DNA of 64,000 nucleotides from Plantago major (taxonomy: Eukaryota; Streptophyta; Magnoliopsida; Lamiales; Plantaginaceae). The stretch covers positions 92,284,914 through 92,348,913 of the forward strand of contig CM048839.1 of NCBI GenBank assembly GCA_026545765.1, read 5' to 3'. The position numbers and the translations under genes were made by a program. The notes beneath the pieces were generated by a model that saw only the letters and a list, made by a program, of their open reading frames with translations, searched no databases and was not told where the DNA came from. Of the stretch, positions 24,334 through 36,261 are shown piece after piece (positions within the stretch are counted from its first letter, which is position 1; each line of letters begins with the position of its first letter).

Positions 24334-26846
24334 CTATATATGATGCGCGCCTAACTAGTTTTTCTATATGTTTTTCTCGGTGCTAGAAATGTTTCTTCTC
24401 TAACGTAATTGCTGGTCGATCGATCCGGGACTTCAGATTGTTAGTTGATTTGGACAATTTATGGAATGGATGATGATATGTTTAAACTCAAGCTAAGGCA
24501 TGCATATATATAGCAGCAAGCAATATGGGTCAGGGGACCAACAAATTGAACGAATGGATTAAATTGACTTTGTCCACATGTATGGGTTTGTTTGGCTACT
24601 TGGCTTTAATTATAACTTTCATCTCATTAAACAAACTAGGTAGGACTAAAACGTACGCGGACATACGAATGGTGTGGTTTTGACAATGACAAAGTCATAA
24701 TATTGCCCAATTCAATTCCAAACTACTAGCTTCTAATGTATAATTAATTTTATCATGGACACAAAGGATTACGAAAGACGGTTATAGAGACGGCATGCGT
24801 TATTAAAAAAATCATCCATGTTTAATCAAACGTATACGTTGTATATGTTATTATTGAAATGAGTTCTTGATTAATAACATGTTTATTGATACACTAGGTC
24901 CGTCTCTAAATAAAGACCGTCTCTCAGAAGACTTACTCAAGAAATATATATTGCTATTAAATCAATAACCTAGTACTTGTAATGATCTCATCACCTAGTC
25001 ATTTTAGAATGATCTATACTAGTGAGAAAGACATTACCAACATGCTAAGACACTCTATAACGCCACGTAAAATATATTTATTATTATGTCTTAATTTACT
25101 CTCCTAGCTAGCTTTAATTTTTGCCACCCATTTATTATTAAATAAATCCAAAATCAACAACAATGAAAAATTAAGATGCCATGCATTATAATCACAAAGT
25201 CTCTAGAGGTATTTCGATTAGTTATCTTGAAACGGACATATATTTTTAAGAAAACTATTGATGTTAACATCTATGTAGTCAACAAAATGTATTTTTTTTT
25301 TTTTTTTTGCATATATGAAAAGACATCAATGTTAAAAATATAGACGTTTTAATTGACAATATCGACGATTTTCTTGAAAACATAGTCCGTCTCAAGATAA
25401 GTTATTTGTAGACCGTCGGTAAGAATTACTCTATTATAATTAGTTATGATTAACAAAACTAATTTTGACTTGTGAATGTAAATGAAAATATGAAACCAAT
25501 TATGTCATTTTCACACCCATTAGTTTGGGATATAATGAATCAACAAGTCCTTTCAATTGTCAGAGGTCACTTTTCTATATATTCAATAAATGACAAAATT
25601 CAGAATGAATAAATTTTGAATAAATCAACCGCAAACGGAATTTCAACTCATGAAGGCGTGAAAGAGGAAGAGATGCAGTGGGTTTGCAAGATTAATGATT
25701 TAATTGGCTACTAATTTGGTTTGGAGCAGTCTGTTATCCTGGAAGTAGTAAATTCTTGTGATAATGGGTGAAATGGTATAAACTAGAATTTGTATTTGAT
25801 TGGGTGTATCAAAACTTTGATTGTATTATCGGAGCATTACTAATGCTCACGTAAACGTTATTTCGATATAATAATTTTTGCTGTTTCATAAATAATTGGA
25901 AAAAACGGCTGAAAGAGTTGGTTTGGAGGGTACAACTCACGTGAAGAACATCAAAAATTATAAATAGTTACAAAAACAGTTGAATAAAAATAAGATAAAG
26001 TGAGAAGAAATATACCAAACAAACATTCTGATATTTTAGTAGAATGTGAAAACAAATTTGAGGAAAAATTGATGTTTAATTAAATGACTTGAGTATACTT
26101 TAAGAATGGTAAAATTTTGCATATTATATCGCTGGATGCTTTTCCACTTTTACAAATTTTTCTTCCGGATTTGACATTTCAATATGTTACCTTGATGAGA
26201 CAAACTATTACTTCCAAAACAATGTAATAAAAGTAGTGTTGTAGAACACTAACTTAACCACATAATCGTTATCCAATGAGCTAACTAGGACAAAGTAGTG
26301 CAGCAGAGAAAAGGACGTAAGAGTTTGCAGAGTGGAATATGAGTTGTGTGATTGTACTTAAAGTTAAACTAGCAAAGCAATTAAACTTGGTTGAACTATG
26401 TGGAGAAATATGAACGCGGTAGTGATAATCAGAATGCAAGTAAATATATATATGGGTTATAGCTATGACATTCGCACGAATGTCAAGTGCTCTTTGTCCA
26501 AAAACCTTTAATACGATCTTAACCAATTCGTTTTCGAAGATTTCAGACTAGCGTAATTACCCAGATGGTTGCCGCATACCAATCCTTGATCAAACGGTTT
26601 GAATGTTTTTACTAGCTTAATCAATTAATGTGTTTTACGTAAGATTTTAGACTAGTTTAACTCAGACGCATGATTTTGAAAGCTTGATCCCTAATACGTG
26701 AATCGTCATATCACTACTGTATTCATAAGTTTAGCTACTTATGATCATGTGAATTGCATGCAAAATCATTGTTGTTGAAAAGATATACATAAGATTGATG
26801 GAGAAAACAATAGCAAGCATAAACGAACACACGAAAACAAATTATA

Positions 26847-26935
26847 AAGTAATATGAATGGATTAATGAATGTCTCACCTTCAAATGCAAATCCACGAAT
26901 CTTACCGTCAATTCCAAAGAGCCGGATCAAAGCCT
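26847..26935 (-). other. Exon-like fragment in spacer S1, unknown gene
   Basis: On the minus strand TTGGTTGTAG resembles a splice acceptor and is followed by an open stretch reading ALIRLFGIDGKIRGFAFEG, then GGTGAGAC, a good donor. The same block occurs in the S1 of units 1 (about 15146-15224), 3 (38848-38902), 4 and 5, with the codons kept. I do not recognise the protein. It may be an exon captured from a neighbour gene. Confidence 0.25.
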
Positions 26936-29152
26936 ACAACCAAATAGTTAAATTTCGTTGTCAACTTGGTCACCCCGTCGTCTAGTATGTCTAAATCGAA
27001 GTCTAGTCGAGAGTTAGGGGTTGCGGACGAATCCTAAACCAAGACCACAAATACGGAATACTCCTGGCACATGTAACCGGACCAAAAGTGATGGTCCTTT
27101 GTGGCAACAAAAAGTGCATTACTGGGGTCCCACTAAAAAACACACTAAAAACCATCAATTCAAAGATGACAATATATATTACCTACGCCCCTACACACTA
27201 TGCTCTTTATCTGAGCAAGTGACAAGTAATTTAAGGCGAGGTACTCAAAGCTCGCAAATACCCTCCTTCTAGATTGACTTCACCCTTCCACCCTATGCCC
27301 ATTACAGACTAGTGGCAAGAAATTTAGTGTAGTCCTAGAATTCGCCCCAAACTCGCTTCCACATCAGAATCTCCAAATACCCAAACCATCATAAAACCGT
27401 TATAATACCCAAATTCTCCACCTTTTTTTGAATACCGTTAAAACTTGCCAAGCAAATGCTCGTGCCACCCCTTCCAATTTTAAACTCCATCTCCACAACA
27501 TAATCCAAGTTCATATGTCCGACTGCTGGAGAAGTAGGAGAAAACATTTTGTCAACCATAAATTGAACTCTCCTCCGAAGTTTACCACCCCCCCAAACGC
27601 ATATATATTGAAAGTGTAATTGGTTGCGTGTAACATACCCAATCTCGCATGATAATTTTTTTATTTTTTTATTTTTACTTTAGAATAACTCCCTGCGTGT
27701 ACATAAGGATCGGAAGGCATATTATTTTGGTAGCTAGTGGCCATTTGAGCGAGGCATTGCAATTAGTATGAACTTACACACATGCATGCAGGCCTTTTTG
27801 GTACATTGTTAGCCGTTGAGTTGAAATTCCGTTTGCGGTTGATTTATTCAAAATTTATTCATTAGGAATTTTGTTATTTATTGAATAGAAAATTGACCTC
27901 TGGACAATTGAAAGGACTTGTTGATTCATTATATCCCAACTATTGGGTGTGAAAATGACTAATTGGTTTCATAATTTCATTTACATTCAGAAGTCATAAG
28001 TATTTTAATGGCATCTTAATTTTCCTTTGTTGTTGATTTTGTATTTATTTAATGACAAATGGATGGCAAAAATTAAAGCTAGCTAGGAGAGTAAATTAAG
28101 ACTTAATGACATGACAAGAGAATTTACATCGAGATTATATTATAAGTCTATTACTATCTATTACTCCTAAGATTTTAATTTGCAAATGTTGTAATTCATT
28201 CCAAAACTTCTTGCAACCATTTAATGTAATAATTCTTCTGGGAAATAAGATCAGTAACTCATATATTCAAATGCACTCGATGATGATAATATTCTTTGCA
28301 AACACTCCTGTGAGACGATCCATTTTGTAACTTAATAAATGATTAACTGATAATCTTATTTCTTAATTAAAACATGATGTCTTAAAAGTAAAACAACTAA
28401 TATTTTTACGATGCATTTTATATCTTTTCGTTGAGTGATATTTTATATTATAAACTATTCTAGATGTGCACATTGGTGATTTATATAAAATTTAATATGT
28501 TTTCTACAAAATAGATTTTCCCATCTAATTTAACTCAGGTCTTTTTAACTATAACCCATATATTCTTTACTTATTCATATGATACATATATTTTACGCGT
28601 GAGCTTATAGAGTGTACTTGAGCGTGGTGTTTTCTCGCTGGTATATGATAATTCTAAACAGTGTAGCTGATGAGATGATTCCAGTATTACATACTGGCTA
28701 TATATATTTCTATTCGAAGATAAATTAATTATAATTACAATCTAAGTACTTTGGAATTGAATTGGGCAATATTATGACTTTTTCATTGTCAAAACCACAC
28801 CAATCATATATCCGCGTACGTAGTAGTAGTCCTAGCTAATTTGTTTAATGAGATGAAAAGTTATATTAATTAAAGCTAAGTAGTCAAATAAACCCATACA
28901 TGTGGACAAAGTCAATTTAAACCATGCATTCGTTCAATTTGTTGGTACCCTGACCCATTTTTTTGCTGCTATATATATATGCATGCCATTAGCTTGAGTT
29001 TAAACATATCATCATCGATCCATTCCATAAATTCTCCAAATCAACTAACAATATACAGATCAATCCACCTGCAATTACGTTAGAGAAGAAGAAACATTTC
29101 TAGCACCGAGAAAAACATATAGAAAAACTAGCTAAGGGTGCATCATATATAG

Positions 29153-29428
29153 ATGATCATGAAATTCACCACGTCCTTATCTCTTTTACTACTGTCGCTT
29201 TTTGTCGTTATCGCACCGCCGTAATACTAGGTGTCCTTTTGATTATTTATACCACGTGGGAGATGGAGTCTTCGATAACGGCAATGCAATTGCCAATATC
29301 CCATCAGGTTCTCGGCTGCCAGCTGCAAGGTCACCTTACGGCACTACTCATCCGGGTAGATCTACGGGTCGTTGGTGTGATGGACTTTAGACATTGACTA
29401 CGGAGGTATGTATATATTACATTTATCT

Positions 29429-29523
<95 letters not shown>

Positions 29524-30702
29524 TAAGCAACCCTTACTTTTTCCTTTGTTATATATTTAATTTATTTGCTCACGTTCCTTAGCTAACAATTGATCTGTAT
29601 TTCGTCTATATTGTCAGCCCAAGGTCTAGGCTTTCCCGAAATTACACCTTACTTGGCCGAGAATTCTTCTTCAGCCAATGCCATCATGTTTGCAGTAGCA
29701 AGAAGTCCGGTTCTTGACCGCTCATTTTTCAGAGCAAGAGGCATTAGAATCCCGTCCCATGCTGCTTCCCTTAGAGTTCAAATGAATTGGTTCAAAAAGT
29801 ACCTTGCGACTAGTTCATCCACTCCAACAGGTTTGTGGTTAATACTAACTTAATTGTTTGTCTGATTATATTTCAAACAAATACTCATGTCAAATTAGTG
29901 TATTGTTAATTGCCTATGTAATTAATTATTTTTATTTCATTTTGCAACAGATCGTCTAAATAGGTTGGTCAGTTCTCTTTTCTTGTTCGGAGACGTCGAA
30001 GCCAATGATATCACATTCGCCCTACTCCAAGGAAAATCTATTCAAGAAGCCCAAAGTTACATTACGATATAACACAAGCCCAAATAAACGCAAATGAGGG
30101 TAATAATTTTACGCATCACATTCATTATTTCCGAAAAGTTCTTATTAATTCATGATGTTATTGTTTGCAAATGTGGAGTCACTGAGCTAACGAAAGTGTA
30201 ATTCTTCGCCGAATACAGGAAGTTATCAATATGGGCGCTACACGAGTAATAATTCCAGGAAATGCTCCAATGGGATGCTATCCTTTTATCTTGACAAAGT
30301 TGGCCAGTAACAGTTCTGCTGACTACGACGACATAGGATGTTTGAGGAGTGTGAATGACCTCATGGTATTGAAAACAATGATCCGCAAAGAAGTTTATTG
30401 AGAATCTTCGACGTGAATTCCCCAATACATTCATATCATATGCCGACTTTTACAATAGTGAGCTAGCACTTATTCGCGAGACGACAGTTGCTAATGGAAA
30501 TAGAGCATTGCAATCATGTTGTGGGATAGGAGGAAGATACAATTATGACAGTAGAAGGTTTTGTGGGTCTCGAGGGTGCCCGCTTGTTCAATTCAACAAC
30601 TACTTCTTTTGGGACGGCATACACTTGACGCAAGAGGCTAACAATCGCCTTTCAACAGTTCTGGCAGAAGCTGCCCTTCCTACACTTGGCTGCTCAGTAT
30701 AG
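29153..30702 (+). pseudogene. GDSL esterase/lipase-like gene 4 (unit 3), frameshifted
   Basis: Exons: 29153-29405 (253 nt, three short in two places), 29618-29830 (213 nt, intact), 29951-30099 (149 nt) and 30219-30702 (484 nt). Exon 1 loses two bases in the signal peptide (about 29211-29222) and one near 29388. Exon 3 has the correct acceptor CAACAG and total length, but a lost base near 30065 is regained near 30092, scrambling SYITYITQAQIN. Exon 4 is damaged at about 30375-30400 and at about 30577-30595, where the GVPVCSDPN codons are altered. CCGIGGRYNYD, WDGIHLTQEANN and the normal C-terminus PTLGCSV are present. Block I is GDGVFDNGN. Confidence 0.8.
29428..29519. repeat. (CA)n(TA)n microsatellite in intron 1 of gene 4
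   Basis: About 8 CA units are followed by about 37 TA units. The TA part is far longer than in gene 2, while the CA part is shorter. Confidence 0.95.
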
Positions 30703-32102
30703 CCAAGATCTCCTTGAAAGTTCTACTTAGATTAAGATCAGGCACAATCCCGTACAGCATCACTAATCCTTTAATTTGAGCGAAAATATACACACCCATT
30801 CATTGTACAATTCTTGTGTGTACCATACCAACTAATCATTCATTCATTCATTTCATTCATCATAATATATAACTTGATTTTGTTTTATTCTTGTACCGAG
30901 GTAAGGCTCTTGTCCCCCTCTTCTTGAACATAATCTAATCAATTGCAATTTGCAGTTCTATTTTACACAAATAAGGTTTCACACTTTAATTCGTTGGCAC
31001 CTTGGAGTTATTCATTTACATGGTTAAAATGAAAGTATTAATTAATATATACACACACACACACGATGGATGAGTGACTGCAAACTTGAGGAGAAGGATT
31101 GATACTTGCATTTTGTTCGGGAGCATTTCTTATGATCTTTGTAATTTTCGAAGGATTATCTACAAAATTTGTAGATTTAAAAAAAATAAATTAACATCCA
31201 GCTTGTTTAATACTATAACCTTATAGATCGCCAAAATGATAGTATCAAACAGTTCAGCTCAGCTTAATTGCTTCAACTGCTTTCCATTCTCGCCCCTGAT
31301 GATCATGTTTTTTCCCATTGGTCAGGACATGTACAATATACATAAGTGCATATGAATTGAATTTTTCAAGAAATAAAGATGCGGTAACAATGAACAATAA
31401 TTCAGAACTGGCTAGATCTATTCTGTGCTAAAGGTGTTTGGGATTAGGTATAGGGATCTCAGTAAGAAATTTAAGCTTCCATTAGTTGAATTTTCCATCC
31501 CACTAGAATCTAATATATGTATGAATGTATAAGAAAATAAAATTACTAGTCACTAGTCAGCAGCCCGGTCCATTGTGTCTTTACCCTTTAATTATTGCTT
31601 TCAACCTATTTATGAAATTTACATGCTTGAGCTTTCAATTGATTTGTCTCAAAACATTTCGTAAGATTGTTTACGCCACGCCAATTACAATTTGATTTTC
31701 CAACTTTGTGTCTTGATTTGTTAGTTCATATGCCAAGTATCCAGAGAAACACACCGAGTCAACTTTCTCGCTATACTAACTATGTGTTCGTGGATTTGTA
31801 GGCTTCCGACTTTATAAATAACAAAACTTCATGAGTGTTTTGGTGAACGCCTCATCAAGCACCGCCACGTGTTCCAACATGTCTTTCAAGTCGTGCATGT
31901 ATTGCCATATTATGTAAGTCTATCCTTTTACTTGGCGCTTTGATTAGACATTGTGCTTCAGCTTTTGAGGCCCATTACTTTGGCATGAGTTGTGATTTGT
32001 TGTGGTCTATGTCTCTTGTTTTCAGAACTCTTGAACACTCTCGGTGTTCTTTGTCTTGAAGTGAATAAATCTTTAGATTCTTCAAAATAAGTAGTACTCT
32101 TA

Positions 32103-33692
32103 GTGCCCGCTTGTTTGAGGGGTTTTGGGGGTTTTGTCCTAATACCTCAATAATCCAGCTTGTTGCTTTTTGTCGGAAAAAATGAATTATTTGGAATAAT
32201 CCAATTTCTCCACCCTCAAGCCCTCAAATTTTTACAATAATAATACAAATTCAAATACCTTCTATGAGGAGGTATTTACTTTTGGATTATCTTCTTTCTC
32301 ATGAAATGTCTAATCTTATACAACTTCCCATCAATTACTAAATATGCCATCCAAATCCAAGAACACCAATCGATTCACATCAATGCACTTTTTTTTCTTT
32401 CCTAATTTCCACCTTCCATTTCTTCTTTTATATTTTCCTAGTTTTGCACTCTTTCTTTTTCATTTTTTCCGTTTCCTGGATTCCACCTTTCTTTTTTTTT
32501 TTTCCCAATGGTTTCCTAGTTTTTCACCCTTTCTTTTCATTTTGTACCTCTGTAATTTTTATTTCTCTTTCTACTCATTTACTCATTAGACCTTTTATAC
32601 TTTTGTTTTTCATGATCTTATGTGTATTGACATCAAAATTAATTTTGTTTGTTTAATAGTATAACCAACTTTTTATAAGAATGATTAAACAAAAAATACT
32701 AATAATTAAAAAATTGGTTAGCGTTGCTTACTTAGAATAACGATGATAATTTAGAGTTGTCGGTTCAAGAACGTTTTTTCTTCATCATTTTTTGAAAAAA
32801 TATTCTAGCATATTAAATATGTGCAAATTTTGACAGATATGTGTTTTGAATACAAAATATGCATCGTTAATTACATATATGTGATTTTTTTTTACTTTAT
32901 ATATTATAAAAACAACATTTATATAATTAAAAGCTTTAGTTTTTATTTGTGCCCTACCTGACCTAAAATCCTGGCTCATAACGACTTTCTGCTTTTACAT
33001 GCTTTTACACTTTTATGTTTAAAATGTAGAAAAATTTATGTTTAGATGGGATGATAAACATATATGCATGTCGATTTCAATCGCCAAAAATAATTATTCT
33101 ATACGCATGAGATGAAAAATATGGGATTATAAATTTCACTCATATGAAATATCGATCTTATAAGGAAACATGTATTTCGTTAAGATAATTATTACACAGA
33201 TTATAAACAATATCTATAAACTAAATTTTAATGGTCAAGTCATATAAACTCAAAATCGATGCCAAAGTTATCAACAATGGCAATGTAACTATGGATGCAA
33301 TAATTTCAAAGATTTTCGGACAATTTTGTACTGAAATTCATATGATCAAAATTCGCATTTCCGATTAAACACGAGAAGATGGTAAAAATTTGCTCCCCTA
33401 AAATTATGTTCACATGTAATTTTCACTAAATCAAATTGAAAATCAAACTCGATTTTATACAATAAGTGGGAAAGCATAGAGGTATATCAGTAATTCCACT
33501 TTGCTTTATCCTACTGAATAATCCAAAATCAATTCAGAACCAAACAGGATTTTATTGAAAATAGTTCAATTCGTAGAGTCCAACCAAACAAGATTTTTAG
33601 GCGAAAACCCCCAAACATAATCCAATTCCTTAAATGGGCCGAATAATCCAGTTTTGCAAAATGAAATACCCATTTTCAAACCAAACGGACAC
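32103..33692. mobile_element. PIF/Harbinger-like non-autonomous transposon, copy 2 (unit 3)
   Basis: TTA at 32100-32102 and 33693-33695 flanks a 1590-bp copy. It sits at the same site as copy 1, so it was duplicated with the unit rather than inserted again. The left repeat reads GTGCCCGCTTGTTTGAG, with one G lost, and the right end is unchanged. The T-rich low-complexity core is slightly shorter than in copy 1. Confidence 0.7.
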
Positions 33693-34296
33693 TTAGTCTT
33701 TAGGGTACTCTTTAGTTTGGACATTGTAAAATTAAGAGGAACATAGTTGACTTTTAGTCACTTGTACAAGTGTTAGGTTTTTCATGAGTATGCAATTTTT
33801 TATTTTTGAGTGAATGTTTACTAGTCATATCAATTTACAAATGTTGTTGGGAATCCTTTAAACATCATGAGATTAATTTTAACGTTTGGGAGTCAATGCG
33901 AATGCCATTTCAGAGGAGTAATTTTGTTTTATCGTTGAAATCAGAGATACTTAGAAACAAATATATATTCTATGGTAGTTTGAGTAATTAATTTCCTATT
34001 CGGGATTTGTCCAGCACAAATCCAACAGTCACCCGGGATTGTACAATAATCTCTGAAAATGTGCAATTCGTCACAAGAAATTCTTATTTTAGTGTGTAAT
34101 TGGTTTAATAAGAGGGGGACATTAACCTTACCACGAATATAATTAATTAATAATCTAACCAATTGATAAATTAATAATAATGAAAGAATGAATGTTAACT
34201 ATATGTACGCGCGTTTTCAGGGATGTGAGCCTAGAGTACTAGCTAGTGATGTTGATGATGTTTACTCACTTCTAGCAACGAATAATATAGGTTTGG

Positions 34297-34360
34297 TTAT
34301 ATTGTGCAACCATGTGTAGGAAGAGCAGCCTCACCAAGCTTAGTTGACAGAGGAGGAAGA
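34297..34360 (-). pseudogene. Relic of a third GDSL gene, C-terminal end (unit 3)
   Basis: Identical to the unit 2 relic over the readable stretch, ending GCTI and stop. It lies 490 bp beyond the stop of gene 5. Confidence 0.7.
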
Positions 34361-34790
34361 GAGAGTTGAAAAGCATTTCAATAGCTAAGGAAATATGTCC
34401 TTCAAAACTCTCCTTTTCCATCGAAAATATATATATGCCATAAGTATCTTCGAGTAAAAAAAACTAATACTTTCATTTTAACCATGATAATAAATAACTC
34501 CAAGGTGCAAATGAATTAAACTGTGAAACCTTATTTGTGTAAAATAGAACTGCAAATTGCTACTGATTAGATTTTGTTCAGGAAGAGGGGGACAAGAGCC
34601 TTACCTCAGTACAAGAATAAAACAAACTCAATTAATATATTATGAAACGAATGAATGAATGATTAGTTGGTATGGTACACACAAGAATTGTACAATGAAT
34701 GGGAGTGTATATTTTCGCTCAGAGGATTAGTAATGCTGCACGGGATTGAGCCTTATCTTAATCTAAGTAGAACTTTCAAGGAGATCTTGG

Positions 34791-36261
34791 TTATACTGAG
34801 CAGCCAAGTGTGGGAAGGGCAGCTTCTGCCAGAACTGTTGAAAGACGATTGTTAGCCTCTTGCGTCAAGTGTATGCCGTCCCAAAAGAAGTAGTTGTTCG
34901 GGTCGGAGCAAACGGGCACCCCTCGAGACCCACAAAACCTTCTACTGTCATAATTGTATCTTCCTCCAATCCCACAGCATGATTGCAATGCTCTATTTCC
35001 ATTAGCAACTGTCGTCTCACGAATAAGGGCTAGCTCACTATTGTAAAAGTCGGCATATGATATGAATGTATTCGGGAATTCACGTCGAAGATTCTCAATC
35101 GCTTGCTGGAGATCATTGTTTTTCAATACCATGAGGTCATTCACACTCCTCAAACATCCTATGTCGTTGTAGTCAGCAGAACTGTTACTGGCCAACTTAG
35201 TCAAGATAAAAGGATAGCATCCCATTGGAGCATTTCCTGGAATTATTACTCGTGTAGCGCCCATGTTGATAACTTCCTGTATTCGGCATAGAATTAAACT
35301 TTCGTTAGCTCAGTGACTCCACATTTGCAAACAATAACATCATGAATTAATTAGAACTTTTCGGAAATAATCAAGGTGGTAGGTACGTAAAAAATTATTA
35401 CCCTCGCTGCGTTTATTTGGGCTTGTGTTATATACGTAATGTAACTTTGGACTTCTTGAATAGATTTTCCTTGGAGTAGGGCGAATGTGATGTCATTGGC
35501 TTCCACGTCTCCGAACAAGAAAAGAGAACTGGCCAACCTATTTAGACGATCTGTTGCAAAATGAAATAAAAATAATTAATTACATAGGCAATTAACAATA
35601 CACTAATTTGACATGAGTATTCGGTTGAAATATAATCAGACAAACAATTAAGTTAGTATTAACCACAAACCTGCTGGTGTGGATGAACTAGTGGCAAGGT
35701 ACTTTTTGAACCAATTCATTTGAACTCTCAGGGAACAGGACGGATTCTAATGCCTCTTGCTCGAAAAATGAGCGGTCAAGAACGGACTTCTTGCTAAACA
35801 TGATGGCATTGGTCAAGAAGAATTTCGCCAAGTAAGGTGTAATTTCGAAAGCCTAGACTGGGCTGAAAATATAGATTTAAATACAGTTTAATTTTTAATT
35901 AGCTAACGAACGTGAGCAAAGAAATTAAATATATGACAAAGGGAAAAAAGTAAGGTTTGCTAAAATATTAATATATGAACGTGAAGATAAATGTAATATA
36001 TACATACCTCCGTAGTCAATGTCTAAAAGGCCATCGCACCATCGACCAAAGAGATCTACCGGATGAGTAGTGCCGTAAGGTGACCTTGCGGTGGCAATGA
36101 GAACTCGATGGGATATTGGCAATTGCATTGCCGTTATCGAAGACTCCATCTCCCAAGTGGTATAAATAATCAAAAGGACACCTAGTATTCTGAGCGGTAG
36201 CGGTAACAACAAAAAGGGACAATAGTAAAAGAGATAAGGAAGTGGCGAATTTCATGATCAT
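34791..36261 (-). pseudogene. GDSL esterase/lipase-like gene 5 (unit 3), exon 2 eroded
   Basis: Exons: 36008-36261 (254 nt), 35671-35862 (192 nt), 35402-35550 (149 nt, intact) and 34791-35276 (486 nt, intact). Exons 3 and 4 read without interruption from DRLNRLASSLFLFGDVEAND to PTLGCSV, including CCGIGGRYNYD and WDGIHLT. Exon 2 has lost 21 bases in about ten tiny deletions between 35735 and 35862, mostly at CAG, CTG, CCGG and CTCGG sites. Exon 1 has an intact signal peptide (FVVTATAQNTRCPFDYLYHL) and GDGVFDNGN but loses frame near 36090 and again near 36050. The dense cluster of CNG-site deletions is odd for natural decay, because the neighbouring exons are perfect. Confidence 0.8.

Larger units (their letters stand above)
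15659..27386. repeat. Array unit 2 (11.7 kb)
   Basis: The order is end of S1 (15659-16083), plus arm with GDSL gene 2 (16084-19100), S2 with transposon copy 1 (19101-22529), minus arm with GDSL gene 3 (22530-25650) and S1 (25651-27386). Compared with units 3-5 the plus arm lacks about 190 bp near 16426: TATTACTATCTA runs straight into ATAAATGATTAAC. Beyond the listed features the spacers hold no recognisable gene. Confidence 0.9.
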
